Source: Dehalococcoidia bacterium (GTDB taxonomy: Bacteria; Chloroflexota; Dehalococcoidia; GIF9; AB-539-J10). Taken from it: a DNA stretch of 26,110 nt. Shown piece after piece: positions 1-7,575 of the stretch. Where the stretch lies: NCBI GenBank assembly GCA_030621105.1, contig JAUXIH010000004.1, positions 1 to 26,110 on the forward strand, written 5' to 3'. The stretch's first letter is position 1. Every line of letters begins with the position of its first letter. Position numbers and translations under genes: made by a program. Below the pieces are notes generated by a model, which worked only from the letters and a program-made list of their open reading frames with translations, was not told where the DNA came from and made no database searches.

Positions 1-1224
1 AAACTTCGTATCGATATGGAAAGCGCACCAGACAAGGTGAAAGCACTGGATCGGGACATCAAACATCTGCTCGACAAAGAAGAGGCCACTTCTCAGCGAG
101 GTGATTACCAGCAAGCTGCCGAATTGAAATCTGAGAGGCTGCGTCTGGAGCAGGAATACAACAATGCCAGGCATGAATGGCAACAGAAGGACAAAATAGA
201 TAGCATTGTAGATGCGGACGATGTTGCCCAGCTAGTATCCCAATGGACAGGTATACCTGCATCTCAAATGTTGGAAACCGAAAGCGACAAGCTGGTCCAT
301 ATGGAGGAAAGGCTACACGAACAGCTGATAGATCAAGAAGAGGCAGTACGAGCTGTATCAGAAGCCATCAGACGGAGCCGAACCGGGCTTAAAGATCCCC
401 AGCGCCCCATTGGCAGTTTTATATTCCTGGGACCCACCGGAGTCGGTAAAACAGAGCTGGCAAGATCCCTGGCACGCTTCCTGTTCAATGACGAAAACGC
501 TATGGTGAGGTTAGATATGTCGGAGTACATGGAAAAATATTCCGTATCCCGTCTTATTGGTGCTCCTCCTGGCTATGTCGGATATGAGGAAGGTGGCCAG
601 CTAACCGAAGCCGTCCGACGTCGACCTTACAGGGTTATCCTCTTCGATGAGGTGGAAAAGGCTCATCCTGAGGTATTTAGTATCTTATTGCAACTGCTAG
701 AGGACGGTAGGCTTACCGACGGCCATGGCAGGACAGTAGATTTCAAAAACACCGTAGTGATAATGACCAGCAATTTAGGAACAGAGGATCTGCAACACCA
801 AGAGGTTGGTTTTCATCGCAAAGACGAAACTGACGAACAGCGAATGAGAAAATCTGTAGAGACAGCGCTTAAGCAAACCTTCCGCCCCGAGTTGCTAAAT
901 AGAATAGATGATGTGCTGATCTTCCACCCCCTGACTCTGGAGAATCTCGAAAAGATCGTCGATCTCATCATCAAAGACGTGGTACAACGCTTGGCTGAGA
1001 GAAATCTGAATCTCGAGCTTAGCGCCAAAGCTAAAGCATGGCTGGCAGAAAAAGGATATGACCCCATATATGGAGCTCGGCCACTACGACGAGCGGTACA
1101 GAGATATATAGAAAACCCTATTTCAACCGGAATACTACAGGGCAAGTTCAAGGAAGGAGTCACCATAATCGTCGATGTGCAGGATAACAACCTGAGCTTT
1201 TCCCCAAGCAAGCCAACGAGTTAA
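1..1224 (+). CDS. clpC: ATP-dependent Clp protease ATPase subunit ClpC, C-terminal part (5' truncated)
   Basis: The reading frame is open from the first base, so the gene starts outside the window and about 407 C-terminal residues are seen. The visible order is a UVR-like coiled segment (about bases 85-150), then the second AAA+ module and the C-terminal D2-small domain. Walker A GPTGVGKT is at bases 430-453, Walker B with FDEVEKAH around 640-663, and a sensor segment VVIMTSNLG follows. The UVR segment between the ATPase modules distinguishes ClpC from ClpB, which has a long middle coiled coil instead. In the known family, ClpC hexamers unfold substrates and feed them to ClpP. ClpP is not in the window. 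The gene ends just before a short gap carrying the promoter of the next gene. Family is certain; ClpC over ClpB or ClpE is likely but rests on a partial protein. Confidence 0.93.
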   Translation, partial: KLRIDMESAPDKVKALDRDIKHLLDKEEATSQRGDYQQAAELKSERLRLEQEYNNARHEWQQKDKIDSIVDADDVAQLVSQWTGIPASQMLETESDKLVHMEERLHEQLIDQEEAVRAVSEAIRRSRTGLKDPQRPIGSFIFLGPTGVGKTELARSLARFLFNDENAMVRLDMSEYMEKYSVSRLIGAPPGYVGYEEGGQLTEAVRRRPYRVILFDEVEKAHPEVFSILLQLLEDGRLTDGHGRTVDFKNTVVIMTSNLGTEDLQHQEVGFHRKDETDEQRMRKSVETALKQTFRPELLNRIDDVLIFHPLTLENLEKIVDLIIKDVVQRLAERNLNLELSAKAKAWLAEKGYDPIYGARPLRRAVQRYIENPISTGILQGKFKEGVTIIVDVQDNNLSFSPSKPTS

Positions 1225-1249
1225 TCAAATAGGCAAATTTCAGTATAAT
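1221..1249 (+). promoter_or_regulatory. Putative promoter giving a leaderless mRNA for the VTT-domain gene
   Basis: A perfect -10 hexamer TATAAT lies at 1244-1249, with a weak -35 (TTAATC, 1221-1226) 17 bp upstream that overlaps the clpC stop codon. Only 8 nt separate the -10 from the GTG start at 1258, so transcription would begin at or within about 2 nt of the start codon. No Shine-Dalgarno is present. Confidence 0.45.
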
Positions 1250-1257
1250 AGCCTCCA

Positions 1258-1827
1258 GTGAAAGAAAAACCAACGAAAAGGGAAGCCTGGGTAGGCGGGT
1301 TATCCTTGGCTGTGACTATTGCCCTTTGCGTTGTCGTTATTTACTACCGGAATTCCCTGTTACAGGTAGAGAGCTACGGTTACGTTGGTTGCTTTATCAT
1401 CAGTGTATTAGCTGGGGCAACCATAGTTGTGCCCATCCCCGGCATCCCTGTGGTATTCACCCTGGGAGGACTACTAAACCCTGTCATCGTTGGAGCTGCC
1501 GCTGGCTTTGGTGAAGCGGTAGGAAGCATCTTTGCCTATCTCATCGGCTATGGAGGCAACAGGCTCACGCGGTATGTTAATAACAATCTCTATGCTCGCT
1601 TTACCAACATGATACATAACCATGGCTCCAAAGCAGTCTTCTTTATGGCCTCCGCTCTTAACCCGGTATTCTTCCCCTTTGCAGTATTCCTCGGCACGCT
1701 TCGCTTTGGCTTACTCAAGTTCTTCCTCCTCACCTGGGCCGGGAGAACCACCAAGGGAATTGCACTGGCTTACATGGGATATTTCGGCCTGCACTTTGTG
1801 CTGGATTGGCTCGGCATAAAATTATAA
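1258..1827 (+). CDS. VTT/DedA-like (SNARE-associated family) integral membrane protein
   Basis: This is a 189-residue, strongly hydrophobic protein. A basic N-terminus (KEKPTKR) is followed by membrane segments at about 13-30, 42-62, 66-84, 86-100, 125-147 and 150-180. The central glycine-rich stretch GFGEAVGSIFAYLIGYGG (83-100) resembles the conserved core of the VTT/DedA/YqaA fold, whose members include lipid scramblases and flippases. The two proline-containing re-entrant-like segments (VPIPGIP, 58-64, and NPVFFP, 135-140) fit that fold. The exact substrate cannot be told. The start is GTG; no upstream ATG or SD is available, and starting later would remove the charged N-terminus. It follows clpC by 33 nt but has its own -10 element. 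The family call is fairly secure; transport function is inferred. Confidence 0.8.
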   Translation: MKEKPTKREAWVGGLSLAVTIALCVVVIYYRNSLLQVESYGYVGCFIISVLAGATIVVPIPGIPVVFTLGGLLNPVIVGAAAGFGEAVGSIFAYLIGYGGNRLTRYVNNNLYARFTNMIHNHGSKAVFFMASALNPVFFPFAVFLGTLRFGLLKFFLLTWAGRTTKGIALAYMGYFGLHFVLDWLGIKL

Positions 1828-1829
1828 GC

Positions 1830-1859
1830 TTGAGCTTGCAGGGCCTTTTTTGCTATATT
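1830..1859 (+). promoter_or_regulatory. Promoter of tRNA-Ala
   Basis: TTGAGC (1830-1835) and TATATT (1854-1859) are separated by 18 bp and lie 11 bp before the mature tRNA 5' end, so transcription would start about 5 nt upstream of it. The -35 begins just after the VTT gene's stop codon. Confidence 0.5.
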
Positions 1860-1870
1860 GTGAAAGGAGT

Positions 1871-1946
1871 GGGGCTGTAGCTCAACAGGGAGAGCGCCTC
1901 AATGGCATTGAGGAGGCAGTGGGTTCGAATCCCATCAGCTCCACCA
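1871..1946 (+). tRNA. tRNA-Ala (anticodon GGC)
   Basis: The 76-nt sequence folds as a full cloverleaf. The acceptor stem GGGGCTG pairs with CAGCTCC, and contains the G3-U70 wobble pair that is the identity element of alanine tRNA. The D stem is GCTC/GAGC, the anticodon stem CCTCA/TGAGG has loop ATGGCAT (anticodon GGC), and the T arm carries TTCGAAT. The 3' CCA is encoded. It reads GCC and GCU codons. Downstream there is only a weak 4-bp stem followed by a T-rich stretch (about 1983-1999), a possible terminator. Confidence 0.98.
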
Positions 1947-2120
1947 AAGAAACCTAAACTGGTATCTTGCATGATAGCAAATCCCTCTTCTTATTTTTTA
2001 CCACTAACACAAGTAACGCTGGTAGGTATATAAAGGACATCCTCCTACCCTTAGCATATAAACCAATCAGTCCCCAGAGAAATACGATCCTATATGCGAC
2101 TTCCTTCCAAATATGTTATT

Positions 2121-2149
2121 TTTACATTAGTTAGTGTGGTAGATAATAA
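2121..2149 (+). promoter_or_regulatory. Possible promoter of the PEBP-family gene
   Basis: TTTACA (2121-2126) is followed by GATAAT (2142-2147, spacer 15) or TAATAA (2144-2149, spacer 17). Neither arrangement is ideal. The 218-bp gap 1947-2164 is otherwise AT-rich without a recognisable gene. Confidence 0.25.
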
Positions 2150-2170
2150 CAAAATTGCAAGGAGATGAAG

Positions 2171-2632
2171 ATGACACTATCATTAATAAGCACCGCTTTT
2201 AGCCCAGGAAGTAAGATCCCGCATATATATACCTGTGATGGAAAGGATATAGCACCACCGCTCACCTGGCACGGTTCACCTGAAGGAACCAGAGCTTTTA
2301 CACTAATAGTGGATGATCCTGATGCCCCTGGTAAAGTATTCACACACTGGGTTATATTCAATATCCCTGCCAGTGCTCATGAACTTCTGGAGGCCACTCC
2401 TAGAAAGGAACAGTTGAGTAACGGCGCCATCCAGGGAATGACTGATTTTGGCAGAATTGGTTATGGTGGACCCTGCCCACCACGTGGTCCTGCGCACCGA
2501 TACCATTTTAGCTTGTATGCACTAGATAAATCGCTGGAGTTAAATGCTGGGGCATCTAAAGAACAAGTGCTCGAAACCATGAAGGGACACATCCTCGCCA
2601 AAGCGCAACTCATCGGCCTATATCAACGCTAG
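2171..2632 (+). CDS. YbhB/YbcL family PEBP (Raf-kinase-inhibitor-like) protein
   Basis: The 153-residue protein shows both PEBP signatures: VDDPDAPGKVFTHWV near residues 45-60, and GYGGPCPPRGPAHRYHF near residues 97-113, which form the conserved anion-binding pocket. The length matches bacterial YbhB/YbcL proteins (about 150-160). Their biochemical role is unsettled; a ligand- or phospholipid-binding function is inferred from the fold. There are two in-frame ATGs, at 2165 and 2171. The AAGGAG at 2159-2164 touches the first but is 6 nt from the second, so 2171 is chosen. It stands alone, convergent with the methyltransferase gene on the other strand. Confidence 0.93.
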   Translation: MTLSLISTAFSPGSKIPHIYTCDGKDIAPPLTWHGSPEGTRAFTLIVDDPDAPGKVFTHWVIFNIPASAHELLEATPRKEQLSNGAIQGMTDFGRIGYGGPCPPRGPAHRYHFSLYALDKSLELNAGASKEQVLETMKGHILAKAQLIGLYQR

Positions 2633-2659
2633 TCGGCGTTAGTAGTGCTTTTACCCTAG

Positions 2660-2710
2660 AAAAACAACAATCCTTTCAGGGCTACCATACTTCCTATTTC
2701 GTAGCCCTGA
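2660..2710 (-). terminator. Rho-independent-type terminator of the VLRF1-methyltransferase operon
   Basis: Perfect 10-bp arms, TCAGGGCTAC (2676-2685) and GTAGCCCTGA (2701-2710), flank a 15-nt loop. Read on the minus strand the hairpin is followed by a T-rich run (about 2660-2667). The upstream arm lies inside the last codons of the methyltransferase gene, so its stop codon sits in the loop. Confidence 0.55.
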
Positions 2711-3338
2711 CCACCACAAAAGATCCTTCACCATACCCTCGCTTTACTATAGCCGTCTCGTCTTGACCACCAGAGGGATGGAAAATAGCCTGAGCAAACA
2801 CCATTCCCCCAAACCCTGTTCCCTGAAGGGCAGAAATAACTTCCGGTATCGAGCGAAAAACCGCTACCCGGTAAAATTCACTGCTCTGCTTATGCTTATC
2901 ATATAATTGTCCTACAGGGCTAGTCACATCAATAAAGGCAATGATGATATAAGCTCCAGATTTCAAGATACGATAACTCTCCTTCAGGGAAAGCTCAATA
3001 TCATCGACGAAACATATGGTAGTAACCAATAAGGCACAGTCAAACATACAGTCACGGAATGGCAATGCTTCAGCCACACCCTGGACAACCTCTATCCCCC
3101 TACCTCGCGCCACCTTTCCCATATTAATAGATGGCTCAACTCCAATCCCTATATCCAGAGGCGCAGCAAATCTGCCACTACCTACCCCTATTTCAATACC
3201 ATTGCCTGATAGGGGCAACAACTGACGGATAGCCTCAAGCTCTGCCTCATAAATAGACTTGTGCCTGACAAACCAGTCGTCATACTGCACTGCATAATGC
3301 TCAAAAGGTGCTATTCCCACTGCAAATCCCTTTTCCAT
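2694..3338 (-). CDS. Class I SAM-dependent methyltransferase (Methyltransf_11 type), substrate unknown
   Basis: The 214-residue protein has the Rossmann-like methyltransferase core: motif I IEIGVGSGRF at 48-57, an acidic residue ending strand 2 (E68 in GVEPS), and the GVAEALPFRD segment (87-96) typical of the Methyltransf_11 group. Strand 4 reads CALLVTTICFVDD (101-113), so the NPPY or DPPY motif of amino-group N-methylases such as PrmC or RsmD is absent. That argues against release-factor glutamine methylation, although it is probably cotranscribed with the upstream eRF1-fold gene (18-nt gap, same strand). O- or C-methylation of a small molecule, lipid or RNA all remain possible. No clear SD precedes the ATG, so the start is moderately certain. 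Confidence 0.82.
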   Translation of the reverse strand: MEKGFAVGIAPFEHYAVQYDDWFVRHKSIYEAELEAIRQLLPLSGNGIEIGVGSGRFAAPLDIGIGVEPSINMGKVARGRGIEVVQGVAEALPFRDCMFDCALLVTTICFVDDIELSLKESYRILKSGAYIIIAFIDVTSPVGQLYDKHKQSSEFYRVAVFRSIPEVISALQGTGFGGMVFAQAIFHPSGGQDETAIVKRGYGEGSFVVVRATK

Positions 3339-3356
3339 AACACCACATTAATCACA

Positions 3357-4118
3357 TCAAAAACTGAATACCACAGATTCTGTCACCTTCTCCAAACTAT
3401 GATGCAGTAAATCCCGATCCGCCTTTCGGACATCCAGTACTCGAGTAAAGATTCTCTGCCTCTCAGACTCCAAGTGCTTGGACTCTCCCATTAGCGGCTT
3501 GAGAATAAGCCTGTTGCCTCCAAAGAAAATATAATCCAAGCGGTACCCGGAAAAGTTCTCATCAATTCGATTGCCAACTCTCCGTAAAAAGTCCTTTTTC
3601 TGCTCTTCAGTTCTGCGAGCAAACCTTTTCGAGCTACTCCCACCCTTTCGGTGCTTCTTATGGATATGCCCCGTGCCCACCTTCCATTTCACCAGATTAT
3701 CATGGTCAAACACCCCTATGGCATAAGAGCCCCAGGTTACCAACACAACACCTATAAAATATCCTCGCCCCACCAGATCATATAAAGATGAGACATCAAC
3801 ATCTCCAGTTATACTTTCTTCCCCGGTAATGGGAAAGGGTGGCACTACTATATGCCTGTGACCCTGTTCCTGCCAGAATACCACAGCGCCAGTAGCATGC
3901 TTCTCGATTTCCTGAGTGACAGCCTTAATGCTAATTGAAGATATAATCTCTCCATACAAGGCATCCCTACTATTAAAGGATAACTCGTTTATCAGATGAG
4001 GAAAGGACATGGGCGTTACATATATCGTGATATAGTTTCCCGAGCTTGCCTTAAGTCGGAACAAAAAATCACACAATTGCATCCTGGTATACATTTCTCG
4101 TTTCATAGCACTCTCCAC
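3357..4118 (-). CDS. Vms1/Ankzf1-like (VLRF1, eRF1-fold) putative peptidyl-tRNA hydrolase
   Basis: The 253-residue protein resembles the Vms1-like release factor (VLRF1) family. The best landmark is HRKGGSSSKRFARR (156-169), matching the catalytic loop of the family, where a GxQ-type motif is followed by KRF or QRFxRR. After it comes an amphipathic helix with many charged residues and then a strand FFGGNRLILKPL (about 188-199). Eukaryotic Vms1/ANKZF1 use a loop glutamine to release nascent chains from stalled 60S ribosomes. Here the loop reads S-S-S (161-163; codons AGT AGC TCG), so the expected glutamine seems to be missing. The upstream GTG start (4118) and an in-frame ATG (4106) both have a GGAG at good spacing. 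It heads a two-gene operon with a methyltransferase. Fold assignment is likely; activity is uncertain. Confidence 0.72.
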   Translation of the reverse strand: MESAMKREMYTRMQLCDFLFRLKASSGNYITIYVTPMSFPHLINELSFNSRDALYGEIISSISIKAVTQEIEKHATGAVVFWQEQGHRHIVVPPFPITGEESITGDVDVSSLYDLVGRGYFIGVVLVTWGSYAIGVFDHDNLVKWKVGTGHIHKKHRKGGSSSKRFARRTEEQKKDFLRRVGNRIDENFSGYRLDYIFFGGNRLILKPLMGESKHLESERQRIFTRVLDVRKADRDLLHHSLEKVTESVVFSF

Positions 4119-4140
4119 TCGCTAAGCTCCGCAACAAAAA

Positions 4141-4208
4141 GTAGCCTGAATTCATTCTAAGCCACACTGAGAAGTTGAGCAAGATCCATGACAAATCTGT
4201 AGCCTGAA
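4141..4208. repeat. Pair of 10-bp direct repeats in the VLRF1/leuS divergent promoter region
   Basis: GTAGCCTGAA occurs at 4141-4150 and 4199-4208, 58 bp apart and in the same orientation. The first copy lies near the predicted minus-strand transcription start. They may be a regulatory pair or chance. Confidence 0.35.
4154..4182 (-). promoter_or_regulatory. Promoter of the VLRF1-methyltransferase operon
   Basis: On the minus strand TTGCTC (4182-4177) and TAGAAT (4159-4154) are 17 bp apart. Transcription would start near 4147, giving a leader of about 29-41 nt that contains a GGAG. Confidence 0.5.
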
Positions 4209-4222
4209 CTGGAATACAGTGC

Positions 4223-4251
4223 TTCTCATTTACATTAAATTAGTCTAAACT
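4223..4251 (+). promoter_or_regulatory. Putative leuS promoter, leaderless arrangement
   Basis: TTCTCA (4223-4228) and TAAACT (4246-4251) are 17 bp apart. Exactly 8 nt lie between the -10 and the leuS ATG (4260), the same distance as at the VTT gene. No SD is visible, and protein homology fixes this ATG as the start. Confidence 0.45.
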
Positions 4252-4259
4252 TTATCGCT

Positions 4260-6710
4260 ATGGCCTCTTTAAAATATAACCCTCAAGAAATAGAGAAAAA
4301 GTGGCAGAAAAAATGGGCGAGAGACGGCCTCTACAAAGTTAAGGAAACCAGTGATCGTCCCAAATTTTATGCTCTGACCATGCTTCCTTACACCTCAGGA
4401 GATCTTCACATTGGGCACTGGTATGCCATGGTGCCATCAGATATCTATGCCCGATTTAAGAGAATGCAGGGCTACAACGTTCTCCACCCCATGGGGTTCG
4501 ATGCCTTTGGCTTACCTGCAGAGAATGCCGCTATTAAGCACGGAATTCATCCCTATAAGTGGACAATGAATAACATAGAAAATATGCGCCGCCAGTTAAA
4601 GAGCATAGGCGCCATATACGATTGGGACCGAGAGATAATAAGCTGCCTTCCTGAATACTATAAGTGGACTCAGTGGTTTTTCCTCAAAATGTATAAAGCG
4701 GGACTAGCCTATCGCGCCAAGGCACCTGTTAACTGGTGCCCCAAATGTCAGACCGTGTTGGCTAATGAACAAGTAGTAGGAGAAGGAATATGTGAACGCT
4801 GCAGCACACCAGTTGTCAAAAAGAATCTCGAACAATGGTTCTTTAAAATCACGAAGTATGCTAACGAACTTCTCGATTTCAGTAACATAGATTGGCCAGA
4901 GCGTATCAAGACAATGCAAAGTAACTGGATTGGCAAGAGCGAAGGCGCAGAGATCTCCTTTGCTCTGGATCATAAAGGAACACCTCAAAAAGAAATAACA
5001 GTGTTCACCACTCGGCCAGACACAGTATTCGGAGTAACATTCTTCCTGCTTGCTCCAGAACACCCCCTGGTCTCTCAGCTAACCACTCCCGACCATAAAA
5101 TAGAAGTAGAGCAATACATTGCTTGGTGTCAACGGCAAACTGAATATGAACGAACAGCACTAGGCAGGGAAAAGACAGGTGTTTTTCTGGGAAGCTATGT
5201 CACCAATAGATTAAACAATGAGAAGATTCCCATCTACATCACTGATTATGTGTTGATGAGCTACGGCACTGGTGCCGTGATGGGAGTCCCTGCACATGAT
5301 GAGCGCGATCTGGACTTTGCCAGAAAGCTTAATCTGCCAGTTACCCCTGTAATTGCCTCACCAGAAACCCTAGAAGAAGAAGCAGAAATACCCTACACCT
5401 CTCCAGGAATAATGATTAATTCTGGTGATTTCACTGGTCTGAGCAGCAAACAGGGATATGAGGCAATATGTTCTCTGCTGGAGAGAAAGGGATGGGGCAG
5501 GAAAACTACTAGCTACCGCATCCGAGATTGGCTTATATCTCGACAGCGATATTGGGGCGCACCAATTCCAATGGTTTACTGTGATAAGTGCGGCATAGTT
5601 CCCGTGTCAGAAAAAGAGCTGCCCGTATTGCTTCCTCAGGACGCCCAGTTTAAGCCTACTGGCGAGTCCCCATTAAAATACTGCCAGCACTTTGTCAACA
5701 CGACATGCCCCAAATGCGGACGACCAGCACGAAGAGAGACCGATACCATGGATACCTTCATGTGCTCCAACTGGTATTACCTGAGATACACCAGCCCTGA
5801 CTCCAACAATGCCCCCTTCGATCCTGAGAAAATACACTTTTGGATGCCAGTAGATTTGTACACCGGCGGCGCAGAGCATGCCGTCATGCACCTGCTATAT
5901 GCACGTTTTTTCACCAAGGCTATACGCGACATGGGGTTGATTAACTTCGGCGAACCATTCACCAAGCTATTCAACCAGGGTACCGTCATTTATCGTGGCA
6001 GCAAGATGAGCAAATCGAGGGGCAACGTCATTGCACCAGACAAATACGTAACCACACTGGGAGCTGATGCCGTGCGTGGCTATATTATATTCATTGGCCC
6101 CTGGGAACTGGGCGGTGAGTGGAGCGACAGCGGCATTGTAGGCATAAGCAGGTGGTTAAATCGAATCTGGAGCCTGATCACCGAAACAGCTTACGTCAGC
6201 AAAGACATACAGTCTGAAGCTGAAAGACAACTACAACATGCCACCCACAAGACAATTAAAAAAGTAACTGAAGACTTAGAGAAATTTCGCTTCAATACCA
6301 TGCTCGCAAGCCTTATGGAGTTCACTAACTACCTCGCCAAAGTTAAGCAAGAAAGTGAAGTTGGGAATTCCTTATGGACAGAGGCCACCACATATCTATT
6401 ATTACTCCTGGCTCCCACTGCCCCACACATAGCGGAGGAACTATGGGAGAAAACAGGCCACCCCTATAGTATCCACAACCAGCACTGGCCTGAATTCAAC
6501 GCAGAGCTAACCAGAGAAGAGACATTTACCATGGTCATCCAAGTAAATGGTAAATTGCGGGATAGGGTAAGCGTTCCTGCTAATATCAGCGAAACTGAGG
6601 CCAAGAAGGTGGCACTAACACGAGATAAAATCAAGAATTACACCAGCGGAAAGACAATCGCTAAGGTTATTTATGTGGCTAAACGACTGGTTAGCATAGT
6701 AGCAAAATAA
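4260..6710 (+). CDS. leuS: Leucyl-tRNA synthetase
   Basis: The 816-residue class I aminoacyl-tRNA synthetase charges tRNA-Leu. HIGH is at 50-53 and KMSKS at 582-586. The CP1 editing domain carries the threonine-rich TTRPDTVFG (250-258) and GVPAHDERD (342-350), whose Asp347 binds the amino group of misacylated residues. A zinc-knuckle-like set of cysteines is at 160, 163, 178 and 181, with further CxxC pairs in the later insertion. The bacterial signature ETDTMDTFMCSNWYYLRY follows, and the anticodon-binding domain is complete. The start MASLKYNPQEIEKKW matches the usual family N-terminus. It is the first gene of leuS-proC-methyltransferase, with gaps of 41 and 32 nt. No T-box leader is present in the 141-bp upstream gap. 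Confidence 0.98.
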   Translation: MASLKYNPQEIEKKWQKKWARDGLYKVKETSDRPKFYALTMLPYTSGDLHIGHWYAMVPSDIYARFKRMQGYNVLHPMGFDAFGLPAENAAIKHGIHPYKWTMNNIENMRRQLKSIGAIYDWDREIISCLPEYYKWTQWFFLKMYKAGLAYRAKAPVNWCPKCQTVLANEQVVGEGICERCSTPVVKKNLEQWFFKITKYANELLDFSNIDWPERIKTMQSNWIGKSEGAEISFALDHKGTPQKEITVFTTRPDTVFGVTFFLLAPEHPLVSQLTTPDHKIEVEQYIAWCQRQTEYERTALGREKTGVFLGSYVTNRLNNEKIPIYITDYVLMSYGTGAVMGVPAHDERDLDFARKLNLPVTPVIASPETLEEEAEIPYTSPGIMINSGDFTGLSSKQGYEAICSLLERKGWGRKTTSYRIRDWLISRQRYWGAPIPMVYCDKCGIVPVSEKELPVLLPQDAQFKPTGESPLKYCQHFVNTTCPKCGRPARRETDTMDTFMCSNWYYLRYTSPDSNNAPFDPEKIHFWMPVDLYTGGAEHAVMHLLYARFFTKAIRDMGLINFGEPFTKLFNQGTVIYRGSKMSKSRGNVIAPDKYVTTLGADAVRGYIIFIGPWELGGEWSDSGIVGISRWLNRIWSLITETAYVSKDIQSEAERQLQHATHKTIKKVTEDLEKFRFNTMLASLMEFTNYLAKVKQESEVGNSLWTEATTYLLLLLAPTAPHIAEELWEKTGHPYSIHNQHWPEFNAELTREETFTMVIQVNGKLRDRVSVPANISETEAKKVALTRDKIKNYTSGKTIAKVIYVAKRLVSIVAK

Positions 6711-6751
6711 CAATTACCAGGCTTCACACTTTTCAAAGGCAGAGGAGGAAA

Positions 6752-7543
6752 ATGCAGATAACTTTCATCGGAGCGGGAACCATGGGAGAGGCAATGATAA
6801 AAGGGCTGCTGCACAATAATGTAGCCAAAGTTGAGGAGATCATAGTCAGTGACATCAACCAGACTCGCCGCAACACATTAAGCTCTCAATACGGAGTAAA
6901 AACCATGGAGGACAACAAGTCAGCATCAGCACAAAGTGACATGATAATTTTGGCTGTAAAGCCACAGGACCTGGGCAAAATCATAGAACAAGTAGGCGCT
7001 CTTAAATCAGAGCAATGTGTGCTGTCCATAATGGCAGGAGTCAAGCTATCCGAGTTGTGCGATAGGATAAAGCATCATTCAATCATACGAGCCATGCCCA
7101 ACATGCCAGCCCAGATCGGACAAGGTATCAGTGTCTGGATAGCATCCAGCGAAGTCAGTGCTCAACAGAAAAAGATGGCGGAATCCATCCTCAGTTCTTT
7201 AGGCCAACAGATTCAGGTCACTGAAGAAAAATACCTGGATATGGCTACAGCATTGAGTGGCAGTGGACCGGCATATGTCTTTCTATTCATTGAGGCCCTT
7301 ATTGATGCTGGAGTACATATTGGTCTATCTCGCGATGTATCGGAAAGGCTGGTCATGCAAACCACCCTGGGTTCTATTCTCACCCTGCAACAGAGCAGCA
7401 AGCATCCTGCCGAGCTAAGAAATCTGGTAACCTCACCAGGGGGGACCACAACTGAAGCTCTCCTTAAGTTAGAGGAAGGAGGACTTCGCTCTCTATTTAT
7501 CGAGGCTGTAACTGCTGCCTATAATAAGGCTAAACATCTGTAG
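6752..7543 (+). CDS. proC: Pyrroline-5-carboxylate reductase
   Basis: The 263-residue protein performs the last step of proline synthesis, NAD(P)H-dependent reduction of pyrroline-5-carboxylate. The N-terminal Rossmann motif is FIGAGTMGEAMIKG (5-18). The C-terminal dimerisation domain has the family signature ALSGSGPAYVFLFIEALIDA and the segment VTSPGGTTTEAL. The length is normal (about 265-280). A strong SD (AGGAGG) lies just before the ATG. The gene follows leuS by 41 nt and is probably cotranscribed with it. Confidence 0.97.
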   Translation: MQITFIGAGTMGEAMIKGLLHNNVAKVEEIIVSDINQTRRNTLSSQYGVKTMEDNKSASAQSDMIILAVKPQDLGKIIEQVGALKSEQCVLSIMAGVKLSELCDRIKHHSIIRAMPNMPAQIGQGISVWIASSEVSAQQKKMAESILSSLGQQIQVTEEKYLDMATALSGSGPAYVFLFIEALIDAGVHIGLSRDVSERLVMQTTLGSILTLQQSSKHPAELRNLVTSPGGTTTEALLKLEEGGLRSLFIEAVTAAYNKAKHL

Positions 7544-7575
7544 CAGAAAGCACAATAATCCAATCAGGCAACAGA

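Noticed and set aside
2021..2049. GGTAGG/CCTACC hairpin as terminator of the tRNA
   Set aside because: Six-bp arms with a 17-nt loop and no T-run; too weak to call.
4119..4259. T-box riboswitch upstream of leuS
   Set aside because: The gap is only 141 bp, has no T-box core sequence or specifier stem, and a promoter places the transcript start at the ATG.
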